The notes beneath the pieces are model-generated. The model ran no database searches. It was not told where the DNA came from and saw only the letters and a list, made by a program, of their open reading frames with translations. From Competibacter_A sp002352125 (lineage in GTDB: Bacteria; Pseudomonadota; Gammaproteobacteria; Competibacterales; Competibacteraceae), in the NCBI GenBank assembly GCA_035441325.1, contig DAOROA010000023.1, positions 1 through 64,000 on the forward strand: a stretch of DNA of 64,000 nt, in the 5' to 3' direction. Below, piece after piece: positions 51,892 to 61,433 of this stretch (position 1 is the first letter of the stretch; each line of letters begins with the position of its first letter). The translations under genes were made by a program, and so were the position numbers.

Positions 51892-52890
51892 TTACCGCCC
51901 AAAACGTGCCGGTCGATCTTTCCAAGGCCGCTCGCACTCCACGAATTGTTGCCAGACTTCAGCGAACAGGCGTTCGTGGACATCCAGCCGGCAGCCGTAC
52001 CAACCTTCGATCACTTGCCGTGCAGCGGACGCCGACTTTAAGCCCGCCTCATCCAACAACCGGCGAGTGACCGCAACGTCGTTCATGACCCCCAGACAGT
52101 CCTGCAACTTGGCCAAGGTGCCCAGATAAGCTTTGGCCGTCGCCGCATGGTAGAGGCTGGCGAAAAAATCTTGCGCGTAGCGCAGTTCCTTGACGCGAAT
52201 ACGCAGCGCGTGCCGCCGTTCGGCAGACAGTTCGGAGAACGATTCGCCCCGTTCGACCACTCGCCGGTGGTCGCGTTCGAGCAGCGGCGCGGCGAAACTC
52301 GTCACCAGTTCCGCCAATCGTTCGCGCTGTTTGTCGCTGGAGCCATCCCGCCAAGCATGGCAGTTCAACCAATCGGCGAATCGTTGTAGCATGGCCGGAT
52401 AACGAGGCTCGGCCAAAGCTTGCCGCAAGGCCCGATGGTGGGTTTGGCGGATAGCTTCAGCCTTGCTCCGAAACCAAACGAGACCGCGCTTGCGCGGGAA
52501 ACGGCCGAACACCGGCGACAACCCGTCCTCCAGAAACACGTCCCAGTCGCGGGCCGGTCCCAGAAACCCGTTCAGCCAACGAACGTCTTCGACCAGTTCG
52601 GCGCTCGCTTCGCGCGAAATCAGCGGCCGGAAAATCTTGAGGCCGGAGCGCAGCCGCCGGAACGCCACCCGCATCTGATGAATACCCTCGATCCCGCCGT
52701 TCAGCACCGCTGGCCGATTGGCCTCGGCGTGACGCAAACAGGCGCCGATCACAGCGACGAAGGCGTCTTCGCTGGTGGTATCGGCGTCGAAATGAAGGGG
52801 GCTGGCTTTGACGTGGGCAACAAGGGTATCGAGGTTCACGATGGCCGATAATCGAGAGAGTGCCTGTTCGCACCTAAAAGATTTTATCAT
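51892..52890 (-). CDS. CHAD domain protein
   Basis: The 332-residue all-helical CHAD domain protein shows the conserved histidines and arginines in EGIHQMRVAFRRLRSGLKIF and, downstream, ALRIRVKELRYAQDFFASLY and KLQDCLGVMNDVAVTRRLL. CHAD domains bind polyphosphate and are found on polyphosphate granules, fitting the ppk genes 9 kb away. No CYTH (triphosphate tunnel) domain is attached, unlike the YgiF type. The start is not settled: the ATG at 52890 has no ribosome binding site, and a GTG 18 codons later is possible. Confidence 0.87.
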   Translation of the reverse strand: MIKSFRCEQALSRLSAIVNLDTLVAHVKASPLHFDADTTSEDAFVAVIGACLRHAEANRPAVLNGGIEGIHQMRVAFRRLRSGLKIFRPLISREASAELVEDVRWLNGFLGPARDWDVFLEDGLSPVFGRFPRKRGLVWFRSKAEAIRQTHHRALRQALAEPRYPAMLQRFADWLNCHAWRDGSSDKQRERLAELVTSFAAPLLERDHRRVVERGESFSELSAERRHALRIRVKELRYAQDFFASLYHAATAKAYLGTLAKLQDCLGVMNDVAVTRRLLDEAGLKSASAARQVIEGWYGCRLDVHERLFAEVWQQFVECERPWKDRPARFGR

Positions 52891-52952
52891 TTGAGGAGTT
52901 AGCCGAACATGAAGATTCGTTGGCCTCGCATCGCCGGGGCGGGAAATCGCTC

Positions 52953-54206
52953 GTGAACCGCTGCCAACCGGACATAGTTCTGCTGTTCGCCGCGCGCATG
53001 ACCCGGCTGTTCGCGTACGGAGCTCTATCGGTCGTACTGGTGCTCTACCTGGCGGAGCTGGGTCTTAGCGAACCGCTGATCGGCGCGCTGCTCACCGCCA
53101 CGCTGGCGGGAGACGCCGGCATTTCGCTGGCGATAACCACCACGGCGGATCGCCTGGGACGGCGGCGCATGTTGCTGTTGGGCGCGCTGCTGATGGCGGC
53201 GGCCGGCGTGGCGTTTTTGCTGACGCGCCAACCGGCGCTGTTGATCCTGGCCGCAATCGTCGGGGTCATCAGTCCCAGCGGCAACGAAATCGGCCCTTTT
53301 CTCTCCATCGAGCAGGCCGCTTTGGCGCAACTGTTGCCGAACGAGCAACGCACGCGGATTTTCGCTTGGTACAACCTGGCCGGATCTTTCACCACTGCGT
53401 TGGGGGCTTTGGGGGGCGGCTGGCTGGCGCAGGCCTTACAGGCGAACGGCATGGCGGCGCTGGATGCTTACCGGGCCATCTTGCTGGGCTATGCGCTCGG
53501 TGGCGGCGTGCTGATGTTGCTCTTCTTCGGCCTGTCTCCGCGCGTCGAGATCGCCCCGACGGCGCATCCTGCAACGACGCGGCGGCTGTTTGGGTTGCAT
53601 CGGTCCAAGGCGGTGGTTCTGGCGCTGAGCGGCCTGTTCGCACTGGACGCCTTCGCCGGTGGTTTCGTGGTGCAAAGCTTGCTGGCTTATTGGTTCTATC
53701 TGCGTTTCGGAGCGGAACCCGGTCTGCTCGGCAGCATTTTTTTCGGGGCGAACCTCTTGGCGGGAATTTCCGCGCTGCTCGCCGCTCGCTTGGCCGCGCG
53801 GTTCGGACTGATCAACACGATGGTGTTCACCCACATTCCATCCAACGTCCTGCTGTGTCTGGTACCGCTGATGCCGACCCTGCCGCTGGCGACGGCGGTC
53901 ATGCTGTTGCGTTTTAGCATTTCGCAGATGGATGTGCCGACTCGACAATCCTACACCGTCGCGGTGGTCGCGCCCGACGAACGCTCCGCCGCCGCCGGCA
54001 TCACCAATATCGCGCGCTCGATCGGCGCTGCCGCGTCGCCGTTTTTGAGCGGGTTGCTGCTGGCCAATCCGTTGCTGATGAACGCGCCGCTTTTTCTGGC
54101 CGGCGGCCTGAAAATCGCTTACGACCTGTTGCTGTACCGTCGTTTTCGCGCGCTCGAACCACCCGAAGAAAACCATGCCGCCGGACGCGGTCCGCGACGC
54201 CGCTAG
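52953..54206 (+). CDS. Major facilitator superfamily transporter
   Basis: The 417-residue protein has twelve predicted membrane helices and the MFS loop motif TADRLGRRRMLLLGALL between helices 2 and 3, repeated weakly in the second half (AARLAARFGLINTM). The substrate is unknown. SQMDVPTRQSYTVAVVAPDERSAAAGI is typical of a drug/sugar-transporter-like subgroup. I chose the GTG at 52953, preceded by GGGAAA; a TTG at 52920 in the same frame is an alternative. It is divergent from the CHAD gene. Confidence 0.87.
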   Translation: MNRCQPDIVLLFAARMTRLFAYGALSVVLVLYLAELGLSEPLIGALLTATLAGDAGISLAITTTADRLGRRRMLLLGALLMAAAGVAFLLTRQPALLILAAIVGVISPSGNEIGPFLSIEQAALAQLLPNEQRTRIFAWYNLAGSFTTALGALGGGWLAQALQANGMAALDAYRAILLGYALGGGVLMLLFFGLSPRVEIAPTAHPATTRRLFGLHRSKAVVLALSGLFALDAFAGGFVVQSLLAYWFYLRFGAEPGLLGSIFFGANLLAGISALLAARLAARFGLINTMVFTHIPSNVLLCLVPLMPTLPLATAVMLLRFSISQMDVPTRQSYTVAVVAPDERSAAAGITNIARSIGAAASPFLSGLLLANPLLMNAPLFLAGGLKIAYDLLLYRRFRALEPPEENHAAGRGPRRR

Positions 54207-54348
54207 CGCCGGGAAGCACCGTTTCCCCAGCAACGCCGATCATCCACGGGTCAATTCTGGCCGCACGGCGCGGACTGCACGGCGTCACGCATACCCTTGC
54301 GCCTTCAGCGTAAGCGCGTCGGCTACGCCCCCTCGTCCCACGGGGTTC

Positions 54349-57300
54349 CTAGGGCTCGCCCAGCTCGAATCTGCCCGCGTATGCCTCGCGCAACACAACC
54401 AGGGCTCGTTCGTAATCGCAGACCTCGATCCGTCGTGCCAGCTCGTCCGTCGCCCTCTCGCCCAAAGCAGCCTGTAGCAGCGGAGCAGCTTGCCAAAATG
54501 CGTCGCCGGCACGGATGTCGTCTTCGGCCAATAGCGCGTCGAGTTCGGCCAGCGCAGCGCGAGCTTGCGGCCAATCCATTCCGGCGAGGGAGGCACCCGT
54601 TTCGACCGGCAACACCGCCCGCAAAGCGGTTACCAACGCGCACTGCGCGGCCTCGACCGCGACCGCCAGTCGCTCGATCTCGGTCACCGGCCACTCGTCG
54701 CGAATCGCTGCCTCCAGTTCGGTGGTCAGCGATTGCACCTGGATCGCGCCCAAAACGCCCGCCGCGCTGCGTAGGGAATGGACCCAGCGCCGGGCTGCGG
54801 CCCAGTCGCCGCTCGCCAAGCTGCGCCGCAGTTCGATCTCGTCGCCGGCGCGAGTTTCAACGAACTGCCGCAGTAACCGAGTGTAGGTATTTAACTGACC
54901 GCGCACCAGCTTGAGCCCCAAGCCAGGATCGAAACCGGGAATCGCGGCCAGCCGGGCCAGCAAGTCGGCGGCATTTTCCGCCACTAAAACGGCGGGATGC
55001 CGGGCGGTGGATACGGGAGTGGCGGCTCGATCCGGCAACCATTTCAGAAGCGTCGCAAACAGGATATCGGGGTCCACCGGTTTGCCGACGTGGTCGTTCA
55101 TGCCCGCTTCCAAGCAGCGCCGTCGATCCTCGTCGAAGGCGTTGGCAGTCATCGCTACGATGGGGACACGCGCCTGGCCTGGCAGGGCGCGGATCGCCCG
55201 GGTCGCTTCCAATCCATCCAGCACCGGCATCTGCACGTCCATCAAAATCAGATCGTAGGCAGTTGCTCGCACCAGATCGACCGCCTCGGCACCGTGCTGC
55301 GCGAGATCAACCTCGAAACCTACCTCTTGCAGCAAACTCAGCGCCACTTCCTGATTGATGGGATTGTCTTCCACCAGCAGCAGGCAGGCACCGCGATAGT
55401 GCCTCGCCAAAGTACGCTCGGCGGTGGATTCCGTCTCCGAAACAGTTGCCACTTCGTTACACTCCAGTGGTTGCGCCAAACCGATACCTTTGCCGAGACG
55501 GACGACGAACCAAAAAGTGCTGCCGCGACCGGGTTCGCTCGCGACGCCCAGATCCCCACCCATCAGTTGCACCAGCCGCCGGTTGATGGCCAACCCCAAT
55601 CCGGTGCCGCCGTACTGGCGAGTGGTGGAACTATCCGCCTGCTCGAAGTCCTCGAACAGCCGCGTTTGCTCTTCTGGCACGATACCGATGCCAGTATCTT
55701 GTACCTCGAAACGCGCCAACCAATCGGTTGCGGTTTCCTCCAGGACTTTGGCCCGCAGCGCGATGAAACCGCGCTCGGTGAACTTGACGGCGTTGCCGGC
55801 ATAGTTGAGCAGAATCTGCCCCAGCCGCAAGGAATCGCCGCGCAGCACGCTCGCGAGCGCCGGGTCGATGTCGGCGACGACCTCCAAGCCTTTGGCTCGC
55901 GCTTTCCCGCCGATCAGGGCGAGCACCTGATCGAAAATCCGGGCGAGCACGAAATCGGATTGTTTGAGTTGGAGCCGGCCTGCTTCGATTTTGGAAATGT
56001 CCAAAATATCGTTGACAACTCCTAGCAGGTGATGGGCCGCACCGTCGATCTTGTCCAATTGCTCCCGCAGCTTGGGATCGCTCGCCCCACGCCGCACCAG
56101 GTGGGTCATTCCGACGATGGCGTTGAGCGGCGTGCGAATTTCGTGGCTCATGTTGGCCAGAAACGCGCTTTTGGCCCGGCTGGCCTGCTCCGCCGCTTCC
56201 TTGGCGGTGGCCAGGGTGGCTTCGGCGCGGCGCCGCATCACGATGCGCCAGAGATCGTTGCCGATCAGTTGCAGCTCGTGCTTGTCCGACTGATCGTAAT
56301 CGGTCGGCTTGTTGCCAACGCCGAGCAGCACCCGAACCTTATCTCCTTCCACGACCGGCACGCCCAGGTGGCGGACCAGATGGGCGTGGCCCATCGGATA
56401 GCCCCGGCGGTCGGGCAGGTTCTGGTAGTCGTTGTGGACGACCGGGCGCCGCGACCGCGCCGTGTCGGCCCAAACCCCGGCCAGCGAAATCGGGTAGTGG
56501 TTTTCGTGGACGGTGGTGCAATACTGCAAGGTATCGGCCGACCAGGTGCAAAGCTGGATGGTTTCCTGGTCGTCGTTGACGAAATGCAGGTAGCCGATCT
56601 CGCTGCCGGTCAGGCGCACGGCTTCTTCGATGCCCCGCTGCAACAGTTCGCGCTCGTCCATTTGATCGGACTGCTGGCTCATCTCGAACATCGCCTTCAG
56701 CCGCATGTCGCTGATCAGCAATTGCCGGTTGGCGGCTTCCAGTTCCGCCGTGCGCTCGGCCACCAGCTCTTCCAGATGGTGACGGTGCTGATCCAGTTCG
56801 GCCGCCGCTCGCTTGCGCTCGGTGATATCCAAGCAATAACCGATATAGCCGTCGAATTCTCCTTCGCCGGAATGGAGCGGAATACCGTAGTCCACGATCC
56901 AGCGGTAGCTGCCGTCGCGATACCGCAACCGATATTCCATTTCGAAAGGGCGGCGCCCGTGGAAGGCGTCGAGGTAGCAGTCGAGGCAGCGATGAAAATC
57001 ATCGGGGTGAACGCCCTCGGTCCAGCCATCTCCCCGCTCCTGTTCTATGGTGCGGCCGGTGAACGCCAGCCAGGTGGCGTTAAACCAATCGCACTTGGCA
57101 TCGATGCCCGCACGCCAGACCAGAACGGGGGCCTTGTCGAGCAACGCGGCTTGCAGTTCGTAAGCCCTGCGCAATTCCTGCTCGGCCCGCTTGCGCTCGG
57201 TGATGTCTTGCACGGTACCGACGGCGGATACAGCCGCGCCGGTGGTATCACGGACAATCTCGGCGCGCTCGCGCACCCATAGAATCCCGCTGCCGACGAC

Positions 57301-60300
57301 GATACGGTGTTCGATATCGTAAGTCGCACCGGCTATCGCGGCATCCCACACCGCCAGTACCCGCGCCCGGTCTTCCTCGTGGATACGGGTAGCAAACGTA
57401 TCGAGCGTAACCGGCGAATCGGGCGGCAAACCGAACAGGCGATAGGTTTCCCGCGACCAAGTCAGACAGCCGTTGGAAATGTCCAGGCTCCAGCTACCGA
57501 CCCGCGCGATGGCCTGGGCCTTGTTGAGGGAGTCCTCGCTCGCGAGCAGCGCCGCTTCTGCCACCTTGCGCTCGGTGATGTCGCTCCAGACCGCGAGAAT
57601 CTGTTCCCGTCCCCGAAAATCGATCAGGCGCAGCGCGACCAGGCTATCGATCACGCTGCCATCCTGCCGCCGGTACTGGTTCTCCAAGGTAAGCGCGCCC
57701 GTCGCGCGCAGCATCGCCAGGTTATCCCGAAACATCCGCTCGAAAACGTCGGCCGGCGACGCCTGGATATCCGGCAGCCGCAACCGGGAAAACTCCGCTT
57801 CGCCGTAACCGAGCAGGACGTGGGAAACCCGATTGGATCGGACGAAGCGCAAAGTCTCCACGTCCACCAGATCGATGCCAACGCTGGCTTGGTCGAAAAT
57901 GGCCGCCAACAGGGCTTCGCGCTCTTCCAGAGCGCGTTGCTGGGCTTTGCGGCCGCTGATGTCGCGCGTGATAGTGACGAAAACGCTGCGCCCGCTGATA
58001 CGGGCACCTCTGGCGCTCACCTCGGCATCGTACAGCGTGCCGTCCTTGCGGCGATGGCGGGTTTCGAACGTGGCGTTGATCGCGAGGACATCGGTGAACC
58101 CGGCACGGATGTCCGCCTCGGTCATGTTCGCATCCACGTCCCAGGAATAGAGGTCGCGCATTGCTTCCGGTTCGTAGCCCATCATCTCGGCAAAGCGCCG
58201 GTTGGCTTCGACGATTCGGTGGTTCTGGTCGAAAATGGCGATACCATCGCCGGAGTGCTCGATCAACGCCCGGCGCCATTCGGCTTCGTTTGCCAACGCC
58301 ATCCGGCCCGCTTTCTCGGCGCCGACGTCGCGCCAAACGGCCACGCAATAATCCCGCCCGTGCAGGTGAATGACCTGAACGTTGACCTGGACATCGAGGA
58401 TGCCGCCGTCCTTGCGGCGGAACTGGCTGTCAAAACGGGCGTTGCCCACCGCCCGGACTTTCGCCACATGCGCGCGCAAACCGATTTCATCCAGGTCAAC
58501 CCGAATATCCGACAGGGAAAACCCCAATATTTCCTCGCGGTCGTAGCCCAGCATTCGACAAGCCGCGTCGTTCACCTCGACGAAGCGCAGAGTTTCCACA
58601 TCCACCAGTTCGATGCCATCCCCCGCCTGATCGACGATGGCGCGATAGAGTTCTTCGCGCTCGCGCAACGCCTCGGCCGCGCGACGTTGCTCGGTGATGT
58701 CGTACCAAATCCCCACGAGATACTTCCGGCCTCGAATCTCGACGACCCGATTGGCGACGCGCGCCCAGCGGACATCGCCGTTCTTGCAGCGTTGCACGTT
58801 CTCGAAACTGCCCACACCTTGATCGAGGATGGCTCTCGTCCGCTCGGCCAATTGCGCCGGGGTCAAGCTTCCCTGAATGTCGTTGAGGGTGAGCCGGGCA
58901 AACTCCTCGCGGGGGTAGCCAAGCCCGCGGCAGGCCGCTTCGTTGAACTCGGCAAAACGTAGCGTTTCGGCGTCGATCAATACGATGCCGTTAGCGGCCT
59001 GATTGAAAATGGCGCTGTAGATCTCCTCCCGTTCTCGCAGCGATTCCTGCGCCGCCCTCATCGCCGTGATATCGCGAGCGATACCGAGTACGCCAACGAG
59101 GCTTCCGTCGGCATCGCGCATGGGCGTCTTGATGGTTTCGAACAGGCCGTGATAACCGTCGGCGGCAAAAGTGAGCCATTCTTCGTTGACGCGCGGCCCG
59201 CCAGCCGCAACGGCGGCCCGGTCGTTCGCCCGGAAAAAATCGGCCAATTCCGGATCGACGAAGTCGTAGTCGACCTTGCCGACGATCATCGATTCGCTGG
59301 CTCCATACAAGCGCTCGAAGGTCGGGTTGCACAGCAGATAGACTCCATCGGGATCCTTTAGCCAAACCAGATCGGGAATGGTCCGTATCAGCGTTTGCAA
59401 CCAAGCGCGTTCGATTTCTAAAGTGCGTTGCGTTTTTCTTTCTTCCGTGATATCGCGGAAATTCCAGAGGCGCGCTTGCTGATGATCCAGATATAGTGGC
59501 TGGCTGAGCCGTTCGAAGATCCGGCCATCCTTGAATCGCAAAATGTCCCGATGGATTTCGTCTGTCCGATAGAGCCGCCGCACGTCCTGCGCGAAGCTTT
59601 CGGGATCGGATAACTGATCGAGCACGTAGTCGAGCAACTGCTCGTCCTGTCCGGAGCCGATCAATTCGTTCGGTATCCGCCACAATTCCTGGAAGCGGCG
59701 GTTGGCGGTTAACACCGAACCGCTCTGGTCGACCACCAGGATGCCGTCGGCAGTGGAGTCCAGCGTGGCGCGTAAAAGAGTCTCGCTGCGTCGCAACGCT
59801 TCGTGCTGGCGCGTTTGCACCGTGATATCGCGCGACACCCCAATGATCGCTGGCCGGCCGTTCCAGCAACCCATCACCATGCGGGTATCCACCAGGGCGC
59901 GCCCGCCGCCGGCTTTCAACAACGGCAGCGCACAACTCGCGCAGATTCCCGCCCCCATCTCGGCGATCACGCGCCGGGCTGCGTCGTGGGCCTCGGGCGG
60001 ATGAACGGCCCAGACTGGCTGGCCGAGCAAAGTATCGTCGTAGCCTAGCCTTTCCGCCACGGCTGGGTTGTAGTGCAAGATACGGCCATCCAAGTCGAGC
60101 ACGAACAGATAATCGATGATGGCTTCGAACAAGCCTTCCAGGTTTCGCCGCTGCTCGGCGGTTTCTTCCTGGGCCAACAAACGCTCCAAAGCTTGCGCGA
60201 ATTGGCGAACCAGCGTTTCCAGGGCGGTGACAGCCAACGGCCCGATCATCCCGACTTGCTTGCTGGCCAGATTGAGGCAGGCAAGGGGTTCGCCGCCGAC

Positions 60301-61065
60301 ATGGATCGGCAAGGCCACGAGCAAACGGATGCCTTCCTCGACCAATATAGCGTCCCGAACCAGCGAGGAATCGGTGCAATGATCCTGCAAAGACGTACCA
60401 CTGCATTGCAGCCGGCCTTGACGGATCACTTCCGCTTGGGGGGAATCGGCTGCCAAGCAACCGGCTTGGGCGAGAAACATTTCGGACAAACCCCGTTGGG
60501 CCACCAGCCGATAGCCACCGTCCGGCTCGCGCCAATAGAGTCCGCCGCCGTCGAGTTCCGGCAGGCACAGCGCACTGGCCAAAATGGCCTCCAGCAACAC
60601 CTTGCGATCCGGCCCGCCGGCCAGAATTCCGGAAAACTGGTGCTGCGCTTGCAACAATAGCTCGGCACGCTTACGTTCCGAAACATCGATCAGGGTCCCC
60701 ACGGTCCACAGCGGCCGGCCCGCCGCATCCCGCTGCACGACCCGGCTCCGCGCGTGAAACCAAAGCCATCGACCATCGGCCGTGCGCAGGCGATATTCGG
60801 CTTCGTACAGTAGGTTGTCGGTCGCCAACAGCGCCACTTCGATGCGCGCTTGCGCGCCCGGCAGGTCGTCTGGGTGGATCAGGCCCAGCCAGGTGGCCAA
60901 GTCGCCTGGAATCTGTTCCATGCCGTAGCCCAGCAAGGCGCACAGGCAGGGATTCCAAAAGATGCGATCAGCGACGTGATCGTATTCCCAGACGCCAATG
61001 CCGGCAGTGTCCAACACCAGATCCGGCCGGGATCGCAGATGCAGATCGTCGATAGCTGCTTTCAT
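54349..61065 (-). CDS. Giant soluble hybrid histidine kinase with about ten PAS and two GAF domains
   Basis: At 2238 residues this is the largest protein of the window, and it has no membrane segment. In order: PAS (about 15-145), GAF (about 155-305), then nine more PAS domains to about residue 1440, most ending in a DITER-like PAC motif; a second GAF (about 1475-1600); HisKA with FLANMSHEIRTPLNA near 1640; HATPase; one receiver (LILMDVQMPVLDG near 1942); HPt (RRWVHSLRSAAGVLGA near 2093); and a C-terminal helical tail. Several PAS units share near-identical phrases (VDVETLRFVE, CRMLGY), evidence of tandem duplication. The start at 61065 gives a normal PAS-proximal N-terminus; a TTG at 61212 would add 49 residues. 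No partner regulator is adjacent. Confidence 0.93.
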   Translation of the reverse strand: MKAAIDDLHLRSRPDLVLDTAGIGVWEYDHVADRIFWNPCLCALLGYGMEQIPGDLATWLGLIHPDDLPGAQARIEVALLATDNLLYEAEYRLRTADGRWLWFHARSRVVQRDAAGRPLWTVGTLIDVSERKRAELLLQAQHQFSGILAGGPDRKVLLEAILASALCLPELDGGGLYWREPDGGYRLVAQRGLSEMFLAQAGCLAADSPQAEVIRQGRLQCSGTSLQDHCTDSSLVRDAILVEEGIRLLVALPIHVGGEPLACLNLASKQVGMIGPLAVTALETLVRQFAQALERLLAQEETAEQRRNLEGLFEAIIDYLFVLDLDGRILHYNPAVAERLGYDDTLLGQPVWAVHPPEAHDAARRVIAEMGAGICASCALPLLKAGGGRALVDTRMVMGCWNGRPAIIGVSRDITVQTRQHEALRRSETLLRATLDSTADGILVVDQSGSVLTANRRFQELWRIPNELIGSGQDEQLLDYVLDQLSDPESFAQDVRRLYRTDEIHRDILRFKDGRIFERLSQPLYLDHQQARLWNFRDITEERKTQRTLEIERAWLQTLIRTIPDLVWLKDPDGVYLLCNPTFERLYGASESMIVGKVDYDFVDPELADFFRANDRAAVAAGGPRVNEEWLTFAADGYHGLFETIKTPMRDADGSLVGVLGIARDITAMRAAQESLREREEIYSAIFNQAANGIVLIDAETLRFAEFNEAACRGLGYPREEFARLTLNDIQGSLTPAQLAERTRAILDQGVGSFENVQRCKNGDVRWARVANRVVEIRGRKYLVGIWYDITEQRRAAEALREREELYRAIVDQAGDGIELVDVETLRFVEVNDAACRMLGYDREEILGFSLSDIRVDLDEIGLRAHVAKVRAVGNARFDSQFRRKDGGILDVQVNVQVIHLHGRDYCVAVWRDVGAEKAGRMALANEAEWRRALIEHSGDGIAIFDQNHRIVEANRRFAEMMGYEPEAMRDLYSWDVDANMTEADIRAGFTDVLAINATFETRHRRKDGTLYDAEVSARGARISGRSVFVTITRDISGRKAQQRALEEREALLAAIFDQASVGIDLVDVETLRFVRSNRVSHVLLGYGEAEFSRLRLPDIQASPADVFERMFRDNLAMLRATGALTLENQYRRQDGSVIDSLVALRLIDFRGREQILAVWSDITERKVAEAALLASEDSLNKAQAIARVGSWSLDISNGCLTWSRETYRLFGLPPDSPVTLDTFATRIHEEDRARVLAVWDAAIAGATYDIEHRIVVGSGILWVRERAEIVRDTTGAAVSAVGTVQDITERKRAEQELRRAYELQAALLDKAPVLVWRAGIDAKCDWFNATWLAFTGRTIEQERGDGWTEGVHPDDFHRCLDCYLDAFHGRRPFEMEYRLRYRDGSYRWIVDYGIPLHSGEGEFDGYIGYCLDITERKRAAAELDQHRHHLEELVAERTAELEAANRQLLISDMRLKAMFEMSQQSDQMDERELLQRGIEEAVRLTGSEIGYLHFVNDDQETIQLCTWSADTLQYCTTVHENHYPISLAGVWADTARSRRPVVHNDYQNLPDRRGYPMGHAHLVRHLGVPVVEGDKVRVLLGVGNKPTDYDQSDKHELQLIGNDLWRIVMRRRAEATLATAKEAAEQASRAKSAFLANMSHEIRTPLNAIVGMTHLVRRGASDPKLREQLDKIDGAAHHLLGVVNDILDISKIEAGRLQLKQSDFVLARIFDQVLALIGGKARAKGLEVVADIDPALASVLRGDSLRLGQILLNYAGNAVKFTERGFIALRAKVLEETATDWLARFEVQDTGIGIVPEEQTRLFEDFEQADSSTTRQYGGTGLGLAINRRLVQLMGGDLGVASEPGRGSTFWFVVRLGKGIGLAQPLECNEVATVSETESTAERTLARHYRGACLLLVEDNPINQEVALSLLQEVGFEVDLAQHGAEAVDLVRATAYDLILMDVQMPVLDGLEATRAIRALPGQARVPIVAMTANAFDEDRRRCLEAGMNDHVGKPVDPDILFATLLKWLPDRAATPVSTARHPAVLVAENAADLLARLAAIPGFDPGLGLKLVRGQLNTYTRLLRQFVETRAGDEIELRRSLASGDWAAARRWVHSLRSAAGVLGAIQVQSLTTELEAAIRDEWPVTEIERLAVAVEAAQCALVTALRAVLPVETGASLAGMDWPQARAALAELDALLAEDDIRAGDAFWQAAPLLQAALGERATDELARRIEVCDYERALVVLREAYAGRFELGEP

Positions 61066-61433
61066 TGGAGGTGCCCAGTTCACTAAAGCTTGCGGGCCAA
61101 AAACGCTTTTACGGATGAAGAGAAACTCCACCGCCAAGGAGGAAAGCCGGGATCGCCGGGACCAGGCGTGCGGGCTCGTTTTTTCAACGCAACCTCCCCG
61201 AAATAGGGACAATTATAACGCTATTGATAATATCGACATCGCTTTTCGAGCTATTAAGCGCCGATTCCGCAAATTGAGGTTATCTATGTCTAAGGTGGAG
61301 ATGCTCGCGGCCGCGCTAAATCCCTTCACCACCGATGGCGCTCTGACCGAAGGCGGATTGAAGGGATTTTATTCTTAATATCAATAATATATACAATTAC
61401 GGCCGGACATCGGCGACGATGGCAAGAGACCGC
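61066..61433. other. Intergenic region between the giant kinase and ppk1
   Basis: About 370 bases, AT-rich between 61200 and 61270 and again at 61370-61400. Apart from the small frame listed separately I see no gene. It should hold the kinase promoter and the end of the ppk1 transcript; no strong terminator hairpin is evident. Confidence 0.45.
61286..61378 (+). CDS. Possible 30-residue small protein
   Basis: The frame reads MSKVEMLAAALNPFTTDGAL and then ten residues to FYS. It is preceded by TTGAGG seven bases before the ATG. It has no membrane segment and matches no family I know. It lies alone in the gap between two minus-strand genes. It may be a real small protein, a leader peptide, a remnant, or chance. 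Confidence 0.25.
   Translation: MSKVEMLAAALNPFTTDGALTEGGLKGFYS

Noticed and set aside
54997..58962. Several plus-strand frames of 340-550 codons
   Set aside because: All are antisense to the giant kinase gene, whose domains run without break.
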